Origin: Thermoleophilia bacterium
GTDB taxonomy: Bacteria; Actinomycetota; Thermoleophilia; Gaiellales; Gaiellaceae
Direction: 5' to 3'
NCBI GenBank assembly: GCA_025927435.1
Contig: JAICLM010000008.1
Coordinates: forward strand, 1 to 24,106
Length of the DNA: 24,106 nucleotides
Positions 7,276-15,025 of the stretch are shown piece after piece; the first letter of the stretch is position 1, and every line of letters begins with the position of its first letter. The notes beneath the pieces were generated by a model. The model was not told where the DNA came from and made no database searches. It was given only the letters and a program-made list of their open reading frames with translations. Both the position numbers and the translations under genes were made by a program.

Positions 7276-8168
7276 AACGTCTTCCCTGGGAGGTCGAGGC
7301 GGTGCTGGCGCTGGTCGTGCTCGACGGCATCGCGGTGATCGCGACGTACTCGCGCGTTCCCTCGGGCGAGCTGTACCACTTCCATCACGGCACCACCGTG
7401 GCCGGGGGCTTCGGGCGGGAGCTCGTCGCGCTCAACTTCCCGTTCGCGCTCGTCGGGATCGCGTTCGTCGGCCTCGCCTGGCCGCGGCTGCAGGGACGAC
7501 TGCGGGCGGCGGGAATCCTCGCGATCGCGCTCTGCGCCGTCGTCTACTTCGCGGTCGACCAGTCGAACCTCGACGCGAAGCCGTTGAACGCGGTCCCGGC
7601 GCTGGGGCTCGCGCTCGCGGTGGCTCTCGCGTTCGCCGTCGGCATCCCGTCGGCGCCACGGAGCAGGCGCGGCGACCGCGTGCGGATCGGGCTTGCGGCG
7701 CTGCTCGTCTTCTTCTGCGCGCCGCTGATCGCGGCAGAGCTCGGCTTCTTCCTCGACGGCTTCCCGTTTCTCGGCTGGTTCTACGAGACGGGCCGGCTCG
7801 CGATGCAGCCCGGCGAGTCCGTTCTCCGCCACGCCGTCCACCACGGACAGCATCACGGGTGGGAGGCGACGATGCTGTCCTTGACCGCGCTCGCCTTCTC
7901 GCGCCTGCCGCGGCCGCGCATCCTCGACGCGTATCTCGCGCTCATGCTCGCGTATGGGGTCGGGAACCTCGTCAACGACGACTGGCTCGAGCAGGTCGTC
8001 AAGCGAGGCTGGACGAACCGAGAGGTGCCGAACCTGCTCACGCCGGCGGCGAACTGGGGCTGGGCGGCCGTCCTCGTCGGCGCATTCCTCGTCTGGCGAC
8101 TCTGGTTCCGTCAGCCGAGCCGGACGACGCCCGCGGAGGCGAGCCCCGCGATCTCGTCCTCGGCATAG
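7272..8168 (+). CDS. Hypothetical polytopic membrane protein with His clusters
   Basis: This 298 aa protein is not recognised as a named family. It starts at GTG 7272 in a GTGA overlap with the HMG-CoA lyase stop, so it is probably co-translated with it. Hydrophobic segments lie at about 8-27, 51-70, 78-95, 107-124, 138-160, 200-212, 218-235 and 261-279. Two His-rich stretches stand out: YHFHHG (36-39) near the first membrane segment and RHAVHHGQHHGWE (187-195) before segment six. A metal-binding or catalytic role in the membrane is therefore possible but unproven. The C-terminal 19 codons run into the oppositely oriented CoA-transferase gene (58-bp tail-to-tail overlap) and look like low-complexity read-through. 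Confidence 0.75.
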   Translation: MKRLPWEVEAVLALVVLDGIAVIATYSRVPSGELYHFHHGTTVAGGFGRELVALNFPFALVGIAFVGLAWPRLQGRLRAAGILAIALCAVVYFAVDQSNLDAKPLNAVPALGLALAVALAFAVGIPSAPRSRRGDRVRIGLAALLVFFCAPLIAAELGFFLDGFPFLGWFYETGRLAMQPGESVLRHAVHHGQHHGWEATMLSLTALAFSRLPRPRILDAYLALMLAYGVGNLVNDDWLEQVVKRGWTNREVPNLLTPAANWGWAAVLVGAFLVWRLWFRQPSRTTPAEASPAISSSA

Positions 8169-9295
8169 CCGAGCTCGCGCAGGATCTCGCCGGTATGCGC
8201 GCCGAGCCTCGGCGGCGGCGCGTGATGGCGCACGCGCTCGCCGTCGGCGGAGAGAGGGGCTGCGACCGCGACGAAGCCTCCGAGCGACTGCAGGATCCCG
8301 AGCGCCTCCGTCTGGGGATGCCGTGCCGCCTCGCCGACGTCGTGCACCGGCGATACGGGCACGCCCGCCGCGACGAGAGCGTCGCGCAGTTCAGCCGACG
8401 CTTGCTGCTTCGTCCGCTCCTCGAGCAGCGGGAGCAGCTCCGCCCGGTTCGCGACGCGGTCGGGGTTCGTGAGGAAGCGGCAGTCGCCGGCCAGTTCCGG
8501 CACGCCGATCACGCTGCAGAGCGCCGCGAACAGCTTGTCGTTCCCCGCCACGATCATCAACTCGCCGTCCCGCGTCGGGAACACCTGGTACGGCGCGATC
8601 TGCGAGAACGCGCTCCCCTCGCGACCCGGCACGAAGCCGGTGCCGAGATAGCCGACGAGCTGGTACGCGAGCAGAGAGAGCGCGGTCTCGTAGAGCGAGA
8701 TCTCTAGCGTGCGGCCCTCGCCGGTGCGGTCGCGCTCGTACAGCGCGGCGAGCACGCCGAGCGCCGCCCAGACGCCGGTGCCGAGGTCGACCAGCGACAC
8801 GCCCACGCGCACCGGTGGCCCGTCGGCCGCGCCCGTCACGCTCATGATCCCTGAGGCCGCCTGCACGAGCGGGTCGTAGCCCGGCTGATCGCTCAGCGGG
8901 CCGCTCGACCCGAAAGCGCCGATCGAGCAGTAGACGAGCCGCGGGTTGCGCCGCCGGAGCTCGGACGCGCCGAGGCCGTGCCGCTCCGCCGTCCCCGGCC
9001 GCAAACTCTGGAGGAACACGTCGGCGCGGTCGGCGAGGCGGAGAACGACCTCGCGGGCGCGATCCTCCCCGAGGTCGACGGCGAGCGAGCGCTTGCCCGC
9101 ATTCGAGGCGAGGAACATTGCGCCTTCGCCCTCGAGGAACGGCGGTCCCCAGGCGCGGGCATGGTCACCGCCGAGCGGCTCCACCTTGATCACTTCGGCG
9201 CCTAGCGCCGCGAGCAGCTGGGCAGCGGTCGGGCCGGCGAGGGAGGAGGTGAGGTCGACGACGCTCGTCCCTGCGAGCGGACGGAGTTCGGTCAC
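8111..9295 (-). CDS. CaiB/BaiF-type (family III) CoA-transferase
   Basis: This 394 aa soluble enzyme moves CoA between carboxylic acids. The N-terminus has LAGTSVVDLTSSLAGP and LGAEVIKVEPLGGDHAR, both hallmark CaiB segments. The catalytic Asp (the formyl-CoA-transferase Asp169 equivalent) is in QPGYDPLVQAASGIM. The C-terminus reads LGAHTGEILRELGYAEDEIAGL, the usual family end. GTG 9295 was chosen because it gives VTELRPLAG directly before the conserved core and forms a GTGA overlap with the upstream acetyltransferase. The ATG at 9439 would add 48 Ala/Arg-rich residues without family support. It is co-transcribed with a GNAT and a MaoC dehydratase. The acid is unknown; CaiB-MaoC pairs occur in C4/C5 dicarboxylic acid (mesaconate, itaconate, methylsuccinate-type) and carnitine-type pathways. 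Confidence 0.9.
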   Translation of the reverse strand: MTELRPLAGTSVVDLTSSLAGPTAAQLLAALGAEVIKVEPLGGDHARAWGPPFLEGEGAMFLASNAGKRSLAVDLGEDRAREVVLRLADRADVFLQSLRPGTAERHGLGASELRRRNPRLVYCSIGAFGSSGPLSDQPGYDPLVQAASGIMSVTGAADGPPVRVGVSLVDLGTGVWAALGVLAALYERDRTGEGRTLEISLYETALSLLAYQLVGYLGTGFVPGREGSAFSQIAPYQVFPTRDGELMIVAGNDKLFAALCSVIGVPELAGDCRFLTNPDRVANRAELLPLLEERTKQQASAELRDALVAAGVPVSPVHDVGEAARHPQTEALGILQSLGGFVAVAAPLSADGERVRHHAPPPRLGAHTGEILRELGYAEDEIAGLASAGVVRLG

Positions 9296-9783
9296 CGCGG
9301 GTGCACCCAGACCAGGTGCGGCCCATGGCCGGGCAGCGCCACCGTTTGCTCGGGACGAGCGCCGAGCCGCTCCGCGACCCGCTGTGAGCGGGCGTTCCCC
9401 GGCGCGATCAGCGAGACGAGGCGCGGCGCCCGCAACCACTCCCGCACAGCGAGCGCGGCTTCAGTCGCATAGCCGTTTCCCCAGTGCTCGCGCGCGAGAG
9501 CCCAGCCCAGCTCGGGCTCGCCGGCAGGTGACCGCTGCCAGGTCTCCACGTCGTAGTAGTTGGCTCCCACGCGCCCGACGAGCGCTCGGTCGCTGCGCCG
9601 CTCGACGAGGAACTTTCCCGTCGGAAAGCGTTCCCACTGCTCGAGCCACAACCGGACGACCTCCGCCGGCGGCTCGATCCCGCCGAGCCAGTCCATGACC
9701 TCGGGATCGGAGAGCCAGGCAGGGGGCGCAGCTACGTCCGCCTCCGTCGGCTGCCGCAGCAGCAGCCGCCCGGTCTCGATCAC
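9292..9783 (-). CDS. GNAT family N-acetyltransferase, RimJ/RimL-like
   Basis: This 163 aa protein opens with IETGRLLLRQPTEADV, the typical first strand of RimJ/RimL-type acetyltransferases. Its acetyl-CoA-binding motif A is in EPELGWALAREHWGNGYATEAA (residues about 88-109, with the GNGYATEA pyrophosphate loop). It starts at GTG 9783, overlapping the stop of the upstream MaoC gene (GTGA), and its stop overlaps the CoA-transferase start in the same way, so it sits firmly inside that operon. The substrate may be a protein N-terminus or a small molecule and cannot be inferred. Confidence 0.87.
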   Translation of the reverse strand: MIETGRLLLRQPTEADVAAPPAWLSDPEVMDWLGGIEPPAEVVRLWLEQWERFPTGKFLVERRSDRALVGRVGANYYDVETWQRSPAGEPELGWALAREHWGNGYATEAALAVREWLRAPRLVSLIAPGNARSQRVAERLGARPEQTVALPGHGPHLVWVHPR

Positions 9784-10214
9784 AGCGGGAGCATGATCGA
9801 CCGCTCGAACTCGATCACGGCCTCGTCGCGCTGATTGAGGCCGCGGGTGCGGACGGTGACGATGCCGAACCCGGGCCGGGACCGCGACTCGCGCTTCGCG
9901 AGCACCTCGGTCTCGGCGCGGATCGTGTCACCGGCGAAGACCGGCGCCGGCAGGCGCACCTCGCGCCAGCCGAGGTTGACGCCGCGCTCCGACACGTCCG
10001 CGACCGACAACCCCGTGACGAGCGCGAGCGTGAACGTCGAATCGACCAGCGGACGTTCCCACTCGGTCGTTGCGGCGTACGCGGCGTCGAAATGAATCGG
10101 GTTCGTGTTCAGCGTGAGCAGCGTGAACCAGACGTTGTCGGCCTCCAGTACGGTGCGCCCGAAGCGGCTTCGGTACACGGCCCCGACCTCCAGCTCCTCG
10201 TACGTGCGACTCAC
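9780..10214 (-). CDS. MaoC-type hot-dog dehydratase / enoyl-CoA hydratase
   Basis: This 144 aa single hot-dog domain starts VSRTYEELEVGAVYRS and is preceded by no extra domain. The hydratase motif region reads ADNVWFTLLTLNTNPIHFD. His in NPIHFD is the conserved catalytic His, but the usual catalytic Asp of SGDxNP is replaced by Asn (LNTNP), as I recall for some mesaconyl- or itaconyl-CoA hydratase-like members. The start is uncertain: GTG 10214 matches family starts, and ATG 10226 would add MISG. The 5' end abuts or overlaps the divergent GNAT gene. It is the first gene of a three-gene operon with GNAT and a CoA-transferase, suggesting hydration of the CoA ester made by the transferase. Confidence 0.85.
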   Translation of the reverse strand: MSRTYEELEVGAVYRSRFGRTVLEADNVWFTLLTLNTNPIHFDAAYAATTEWERPLVDSTFTLALVTGLSVADVSERGVNLGWREVRLPAPVFAGDTIRAETEVLAKRESRSRPGFGIVTVRTRGLNQRDEAVIEFERSIMLPL

Positions 10215-11055
10215 GCCCGAGATCATCGCAGCGATGCACGAGCTCGCCCTCGCGCAGCGGCGCGAGCTCGGCGTGCGCGCCCCGTGGCACGTCGGCGACG
10301 TCACCTGGGGGCTGCGCCAGCACGAGGGGCGGGAGGACGAGTGGAAGTTCCGGGTCTGGCAGGACGGCGATCGGACCGTCGCCTGGTCGTGGCTGAAGGA
10401 AGACCGCGGCCTGCTCGAGTTCGACGTCCGGCGCGACCGGCTCGATCTGCTCGACGAGATCCTCACGGAGCCGGACGCGCGCACGACCGGCGCCTTCGAG
10501 GACGACACCGAGGTGCGCGACTCGCTGGAGCGGCACGGCTTCACCCCGGACGAGGACGCCGGCCTCACCCGCCAGGGCTCGGTCATGCACTTCCTCGCTC
10601 GCGACCTGCCCGAGGCCCCAGAGGTTCCGCCGTTGCCCGAGGGCTTCCGCTTCCGAACGATGGAGGACGCCGACTTCTCCGAGCGAGTCGCGATCCACCA
10701 GGACGTCTGGGCCCCCTCGCGCGTCACCGGGTCGAGCTTCGCGAACGTCCAGGCGTCGTGGCCGTACCGCGCCTCCCTCGACTGCGTCGTCGAGGCGCCG
10801 GACGGTCGCTTCGCCGCCTACTGCCTGCTCTGGCCGGACGACGCGAACGGCGTCGGCGAGCTGGAGCCGGTCGGGGTCCGCGGGGACTTCCGCCGCCGCG
10901 GTCTCGGCGCGGCCGTCTGCACCTTCGCACTGCGGCGCTGGAACGAGGAGGGCGGCCGGCAGGCGATCGTGTACTGCGTCTCGGACGAGGCCTGCAAGCT
11001 CTACGAGTCGATCGGCTTCCGCCGCCACGCGGCGGTCGTCGGCTACTCCCGCTGA
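10204..11055 (+). CDS. GNAT family N-acetyltransferase with an extra N-terminal domain
   Basis: This 283 aa protein has its acetyltransferase fold in the C-terminal half: FRFRTMEDADF (start of the domain, about 150), the acetyl-CoA loop VGVRGDFRRRGLGAAV (about 223-238) and the terminal YESIGFRR. The N-terminal half is GNAT-like but degenerate. GTG 10204 gives VRLTPEIIAAMHELA, resembling N-termini of related two-domain GNATs. ATG 10234 is the alternative and would remove the 11-bp overlap with the divergent MaoC gene. The 3' end overlaps the convergent cyclase gene by 13 bp. The substrate is unknown. Confidence 0.82.
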   Translation: MRLTPEIIAAMHELALAQRRELGVRAPWHVGDVTWGLRQHEGREDEWKFRVWQDGDRTVAWSWLKEDRGLLEFDVRRDRLDLLDEILTEPDARTTGAFEDDTEVRDSLERHGFTPDEDAGLTRQGSVMHFLARDLPEAPEVPPLPEGFRFRTMEDADFSERVAIHQDVWAPSRVTGSSFANVQASWPYRASLDCVVEAPDGRFAAYCLLWPDDANGVGELEPVGVRGDFRRRGLGAAVCTFALRRWNEEGGRQAIVYCVSDEACKLYESIGFRRHAAVVGYSR

Positions 11056-11717
11056 CGCTTCTTGAGCATCTTCTCCATCGCCGACTCGATCCGACCCTCG
11101 ACGTACGCGTTGATGCGATCCTCCATCCGCGCCGCCATGTCCTCCTGCTTGGACTGCGGCTTCTCCGTCTTGAGCGGCCTGCCGGCGAGCGAGCGTCCGT
11201 CGATCGTCAGCTCGTAGATGTGCTCGTGCTGGACGTCCTTCAGGTGCTGCTGCCCGAGGTCGTGGACGGCGACGCCTTCGGGGAGCTGGTTGCCGAGCAG
11301 CGCGCGCGTCGTCTCGGAGATCAGGATCTGGCCGCCGTGGCCGGCAGCCGAGATGCGCGCGGCGCGCACGACGTCGAGGCCGAGGTAGCCCTCCTCGCCC
11401 ACCTGCGGCTCGCCGGTGTGCACGCCCATCCGCACCCGGACCTCCTTCGCCTCCGGCCATTCGTGATCGCGCAGCGCGCGCTGCGCGTCCACCGCGGCGG
11501 CGACCGCGTCGCGCGCCCGCGTGAACGAGAAGAAGAATGCGTCGCCCTGCGTGTCGATCTCCGTGCCGCCCCGTGCGCCGAACGTCTCGCGCACGAGCCG
11601 GCGGTGGTCGCTCGACACGCGGCCGTAGCTCTCGTCACCGAGCTCCTGAAGCAGCTGGGTCGAGCCCTCGATGTCGGTGAAGACGAACGTGACGGTGCCG
11701 CCGGGCAGAGTGCTCAT
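11043..11717 (-). CDS. Class III adenylate/guanylate cyclase, stand-alone CHD domain
   Basis: This 224 aa protein is a single cyclase homology domain (about 6-170) with a charged C-terminal tail. Metal-binding Asp15 is in FVFTDIEGST and Asp59 in DTQGDAFFFSF. The transition-state Arg121 is in VVRAARISAAGHGG. The position four residues before it, Asn in canonical class III cyclases, is Val117 here, so activity and product (cAMP or cGMP) are uncertain. There are no visible sensor, HAMP or membrane segments. The tail (about 178-224, Lys/Glu/Arg-rich with MEDRINAYVEGRIESAMEKM) is predicted helical and may mediate oligomerisation. It diverges from the DUF255 gene across only 19 bp. Confidence 0.88.
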   Translation of the reverse strand: MSTLPGGTVTFVFTDIEGSTQLLQELGDESYGRVSSDHRRLVRETFGARGGTEIDTQGDAFFFSFTRARDAVAAAVDAQRALRDHEWPEAKEVRVRMGVHTGEPQVGEEGYLGLDVVRAARISAAGHGGQILISETTRALLGNQLPEGVAVHDLGQQHLKDVQHEHIYELTIDGRSLAGRPLKTEKPQSKQEDMAARMEDRINAYVEGRIESAMEKMLKKRQRE

Positions 11718-11724
11718 CGGCGCC

Positions 11725-11731
11725 TACGCTA
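11725..11731. promoter_or_regulatory. Predicted bidirectional leaderless -10 element (TACGCTA)
   Basis: TACGCTA contains TACGCT on the plus strand (6 bp before ATG 11737 of the DUF255 gene) and TAGCGT on the minus strand (8 bp before ATG 11717 of the cyclase). Both fit TAnnnT at the distance expected when transcription begins at the start codon. It is the only room for a promoter in the 19-bp gap. Confidence 0.5.
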
Positions 11732-11736
11732 CCCCG

Positions 11737-13602
11737 ATGAACCGGCTCGCGCAGGAGACGAGCCCGTACCTCCTCCAGCACGCCGGCAACCCGGTCGACT
11801 GGCAGCCGTGGGGGGAAGAGGCTCTCTCCCAGGCCCGCGCGGAGGGCAAGCCGTTGCTCGTCTCCATCGGCTACTCGGCCTGCCACTGGTGTCACGTGAT
11901 GGAACGGGAGTCGTTCGACGACGAGGCGACCGCGGCGGTCATGAACGAGCTCTTCGTCAACGTCAAGGTCGATCGCGAGGAGCGGCCGGACGTCGACGCC
12001 GTGTACATGGACGCGGTCGTGGCGCTGACCGGCCAGGGCGGCTGGCCCCTCACCGTCTTCCTCACGCCCGACGGCGAGCCCTTCTACGGCGGCACGTACT
12101 TCCCGCCCGAGCCGCGGCACGGGATGCCCGCGTTCCGCCAGGTGCTGCGCGCGGTTGCCGATGCGTATCGGGAGCGGCCGGAGGACGTGGCGGCGCAGGC
12201 CGAGGCTCTCGTCGGCGCGCTGAAGCGGTCGGCCGAGGCCGAGCCGTCTCGCGAGCCGCTCACCGCGGCGCTGGTCGCCGAGGCGGAGCGCGGCCTGCTC
12301 TCGCAGCTCGATCCGCGCTGGGGCGGCTTCGGCCACGCGCCGAAGTTCCCGCCCGCGTCCGTGCTCGAGTTCCTGCTCCGGCGTGGGGCACTCGAGCCGG
12401 CGCGGCTCACGCTCGACGGGATGGCGGCCGGCGGGATGTACGACCTCGTCGGCGGCGGCTTCCATCGCTACTCCGTCGACCCGCAGTGGCTCGTGCCGCA
12501 CTTCGAGAAGATGCTGTACGACAACGCGCTCCTCGCGCCGGCGTATCTCCACGCCTGGGTCGTCACCGGGGAGGAGCGGTACCGCACCGTCGCGGAGCAG
12601 ACGCTCGCCTACATGGTGCGCGAGCTGCGTCTGCCGAGCGGCGGCTTCGCCTCGTCGCAGGACGCCGACACCGACGGCGTCGAGGGGCTCACGTACACGT
12701 GGACGGCGGAGGAAGGCGCGCCGCGGGAGCTGCTGCAGCCGTTCGAGCACGGGCGCTCGATCCTGCGTGGGGAGCTGGACGAGGAGACGCGCGTACGGCT
12801 TCTCGAGGCTCGCGACCGGCGGCCCCAGCCAGGTCTCGACGACAAGGTCATCGCCGCGTGGAACGGGCTCGCGCTCGCCGCCCTCGCCGAAGGCGCGCGC
12901 AGGCTCGCAAGTGACAGCTTGTTACGAGCGGCGGTCGAGCTGGGAGAGCTGCTGTCGGCCGATCCGCTGTGGCGCACGTTGCGCGACGGCCGCGCAAAGT
13001 ATCCGGCCTACCTCGAGGACTACGCGAACGTCGCGCACGGACTGTACGAGCTGCACGTCGCCACCGGCGACCTGCGCTGGCTGCGGGAGGCGCGGCGACT
13101 CGCCCTCGTCGCGGTCGAGCTCTTCGGCGACCCCGGGCGGGGCGGCTTCTTTCTCGCGCCGGCGGACGGGGAGCAGCTCGTCGCGCGGCAGAAGGCGTTC
13201 GACGACAACCCGACGCCGGCCGGCAGCTCGATGCTCGCCTTCGTCCTGCTCCGGCTGGCGCGGATCTGGGGCGACGACGACCTCGAGCGCACGGCGGTCG
13301 GCGCGCTGCGGCTCGTCCGCGACCTCCTGCCCCGCGCGCCGTCGGCGTTCGGCTGGGCGCTCTGCGCGCTAGACCTCCACCTCTCGCCACCACGCGAGCT
13401 CGCGATCGTCGGCGTGCCGGATTCGGAGATCGCGCGCGCGGCTCTGCAGAGCTTCGATCCGAATGCGGTCGTGGCCTTCGGGCCCGCGGACGACGTCCCG
13501 CTGCTCGAGGGCAAGACGCTCGTCGACGGGGAGCCCGCGGTCTACGTCTGTGAGCGCTTCGCCTGCCGCGCGCCGGTCACCGACCCTGCGGATCTCCGCT
13601 GA
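11737..13602 (+). CDS. DUF255 / thioredoxin-like domain protein (YyaL, SSP411 family)
   Basis: This 621 aa protein has the family's N-terminal thioredoxin-like domain with NRLAQETSPYLLQHAGNPVDW and the CxxC motif SACHWCHVMERESF (Cys49, Cys52), then KVDREERPDVD and GGWPLTVFLTPDGEPFYGGTYFP. The rest (about 190-580) is an alpha/alpha-toroid with FHRYSVDPQWLVPHFEKMLYD and SQDADTDGVEG, related to N-acylglucosamine epimerase-type folds. Length is slightly below the usual 650-700 aa. Biochemical function is not established; family members have been linked to redox or sugar-related roles. ATG 11737 matches the conserved N-terminus and lies just after a TACGCT element without a Shine-Dalgarno, suggesting leaderless translation. 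Confidence 0.92.
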   Translation: MNRLAQETSPYLLQHAGNPVDWQPWGEEALSQARAEGKPLLVSIGYSACHWCHVMERESFDDEATAAVMNELFVNVKVDREERPDVDAVYMDAVVALTGQGGWPLTVFLTPDGEPFYGGTYFPPEPRHGMPAFRQVLRAVADAYRERPEDVAAQAEALVGALKRSAEAEPSREPLTAALVAEAERGLLSQLDPRWGGFGHAPKFPPASVLEFLLRRGALEPARLTLDGMAAGGMYDLVGGGFHRYSVDPQWLVPHFEKMLYDNALLAPAYLHAWVVTGEERYRTVAEQTLAYMVRELRLPSGGFASSQDADTDGVEGLTYTWTAEEGAPRELLQPFEHGRSILRGELDEETRVRLLEARDRRPQPGLDDKVIAAWNGLALAALAEGARRLASDSLLRAAVELGELLSADPLWRTLRDGRAKYPAYLEDYANVAHGLYELHVATGDLRWLREARRLALVAVELFGDPGRGGFFLAPADGEQLVARQKAFDDNPTPAGSSMLAFVLLRLARIWGDDDLERTAVGALRLVRDLLPRAPSAFGWALCALDLHLSPPRELAIVGVPDSEIARAALQSFDPNAVVAFGPADDVPLLEGKTLVDGEPAVYVCERFACRAPVTDPADLR

Positions 13603-13630
13603 AACGCGGAGGGGGAGCCGTAGCTCCCCC
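13594..13630. terminator. Terminator hairpins between convergent genes (DUF255 and livK-like)
   Basis: A perfect 8-bp stem GGGGGAGC (13611-13618) / GCTCCCCC (13623-13630) with a CGTA loop lies just after the DUF255 stop. A second stem CTCCGC (13594-13599) / GCGGAG (13606-13611) spans the stop codon and shares one base with the first. The region serves both converging transcripts and lacks a U-run on either strand. Confidence 0.65.
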
Positions 13631-13661
13631 CGCGCGTGGTCGATCAGGACCCGGCTTCGCT

Positions 13662-14948
13662 CTAGCGGATTCCGGTGTAGATCTTCCCGAAGGCATGCCA
13701 GTCGCCGCCCGCGCCGCCGCTCCACTTGACGAGCTTGAGCTGCTCCATCGGGAACGTGCGCTTGTTCGACGTCTTGACGGTCATGCCCGGATAGATGAAC
13801 GGGTTCTTGTTCTTCTTCGACTCGTTGAGGTGGCGCAACGCCTTCATCAGGCTCGCCCGAGTCGGGTGCTTGCCGGCGTGCTTGAGCGCGTCGACGAACG
13901 TCCACGCGGAGGCGAGCCCGTAGATGATGTTGCCATCGCCCTCCGCGAGGGACTGCTGGAGCGCCTGGTTCCCCGTGGCGCCGATGATCTTCTTGGCGAG
14001 CTTCATTCCTGGGAGGTTCGCCTGCGTCGTCGGGCTCGCGGTGTAGGTGCTCGAGATGATGCCGTTCAGGTCTGCGCCGTTCTTGCCGGCGGCGAGCTCG
14101 AAGAGGCGGTTCGCCGAGACGTTGTTCACGAGCGTCAGCGGTGACCAGCCGATCGCCGTCCGGTCGACCAGCGCGAAGATCGTTGCCTGCGGCGTCGCGA
14201 AAATCACGAATGTGTCGGCCCCGTGTGTTCGCATCGCCACCTCGTGGGCGGCGATCACCTGCGCGGAGTCCCCGAGGTTGTACGACTCGGCATCGACGAT
14301 CTGGTTCTTGTGGGAGCCGAGACCGGTCCTCAGGCCGTTGAGGTAGTTCTTGCCGTAGGAGTCGTTCTGGTAGAGGACACCGATCTTCGCGTTCGGCTTC
14401 TTCTTGAGGATGTACTTCGCGTAGACCTTGGCCTCACCGGGGTAGTTCGGCTGCCAGCCCATCGTCCACGGCTTCTTCTTGCCTCCACAGAGCGGGAGCG
14501 CCTTGTGGACGCACTGGCCCCAGTAGGCGTCGCCGGTGGCGACGAGCACCTGCGGGATCTTCCGCTTGTTGAGGTAGTCCCACGTGGAGAGGACCGGCGC
14601 CGTCCCGAGGCTTCCCACGATCGCGAAGACGTGATCCTGCTCGACGAGCTGCTTCGTCTTGGCCGGAGTCTGGGACGGGTCGTACTGGTCGTCGAGCGTG
14701 ATGTCCTTGATCTTGCGGTGGAAGACACCGCCCTTGGAGTTGACGTAGGCGTAGTACGCCGCCTCGGCCGCCGGGATGGTCTTGTACAACGCGGCCGGCC
14801 CGGTGAACGGGAAGGTGCCGCCGATCACGATCTGCTTCTTCGTCACGCCCGGAGTCCCCTCGTGCGAGGCGGCAGCCGTGCCGGCCACCGCGGCCGTGGC
14901 GAGAAGCGCGAAGAGCAGTGTTGCAAGCTTCCTACGGTTGACAGGCAT
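13662..14948 (-). CDS. livK: Branched-chain-amino-acid-type ABC transporter substrate-binding protein (LivK-like)
   Basis: This 428 aa periplasmic-binding-fold type I protein has a Sec signal peptide: positive MPVNRRK, a hydrophobic core, and a cleavage region near TAAASHEG. The mature start KQIVIGGTFPFTGPAALY and the segments FAIVGSLGTAPVLS and KIGVLYQNDSYGKNYL are typical of the HAAT/LivJ-K family. ATG 14948 has a strong GGAGGGG Shine-Dalgarno (14955-14961) with six-base spacing. It is separated from livM by 74 bp, so it may have its own promoter or higher expression. It is not a lipoprotein (no lipobox Cys). Members bind amino acids, amides, aromatic acids or other carboxylates. The operon context with a 4-hydroxyacid-type kinase and SDR suggests a carboxylic acid ligand (inference). 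Confidence 0.92.
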   Translation of the reverse strand: MPVNRRKLATLLFALLATAAVAGTAAASHEGTPGVTKKQIVIGGTFPFTGPAALYKTIPAAEAAYYAYVNSKGGVFHRKIKDITLDDQYDPSQTPAKTKQLVEQDHVFAIVGSLGTAPVLSTWDYLNKRKIPQVLVATGDAYWGQCVHKALPLCGGKKKPWTMGWQPNYPGEAKVYAKYILKKKPNAKIGVLYQNDSYGKNYLNGLRTGLGSHKNQIVDAESYNLGDSAQVIAAHEVAMRTHGADTFVIFATPQATIFALVDRTAIGWSPLTLVNNVSANRLFELAAGKNGADLNGIISSTYTASPTTQANLPGMKLAKKIIGATGNQALQQSLAEGDGNIIYGLASAWTFVDALKHAGKHPTRASLMKALRHLNESKKNKNPFIYPGMTVKTSNKRTFPMEQLKLVKWSGGAGGDWHAFGKIYTGIR

Positions 14949-15022
14949 GCGTTGCCCCTCCGATGTCGACTGTGACAGCTGAGACGAATTGCACGGAAGT
15001 TTGATGGAGAATGAACCGCGGT
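14949..15022 (-). other. livM-livK intergenic region
   Basis: This 74-bp spacer holds the livK ribosome binding site and an AT-richer stretch around 14985-15010. It may contain a secondary promoter, but no clear -35/-10 pair could be assigned. It is the longest gap inside the minus-strand operon. Confidence 0.4.
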
Positions 15023-15025
15023 TCA
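15012..15025. repeat. Perfect 14-bp palindrome at the livM stop codon
   Basis: TGAACCGCGGTTCA is a perfect palindrome that includes the livM TGA on the minus strand. It is too tight for a stable hairpin (5-bp stem at best) but could be a protein-binding site or RNA processing feature in the livM-livK junction. Confidence 0.5.

Noticed and set aside
9296..9439. N-terminal extension of the CoA-transferase to ATG 9439
   Set aside because: The extra 48 residues are Ala/Arg-rich, overlap the GNAT gene and precede the family's normal start; GTG 9295 is coupled by GTGA.
12911..12925. GTGACAG-C-TTGTTAC inside the DUF255 gene resembles the HMG-CoA lyase operator
   Set aside because: Two mismatches in the core, poor dyad symmetry and a location deep inside a coding region; best explained by chance.
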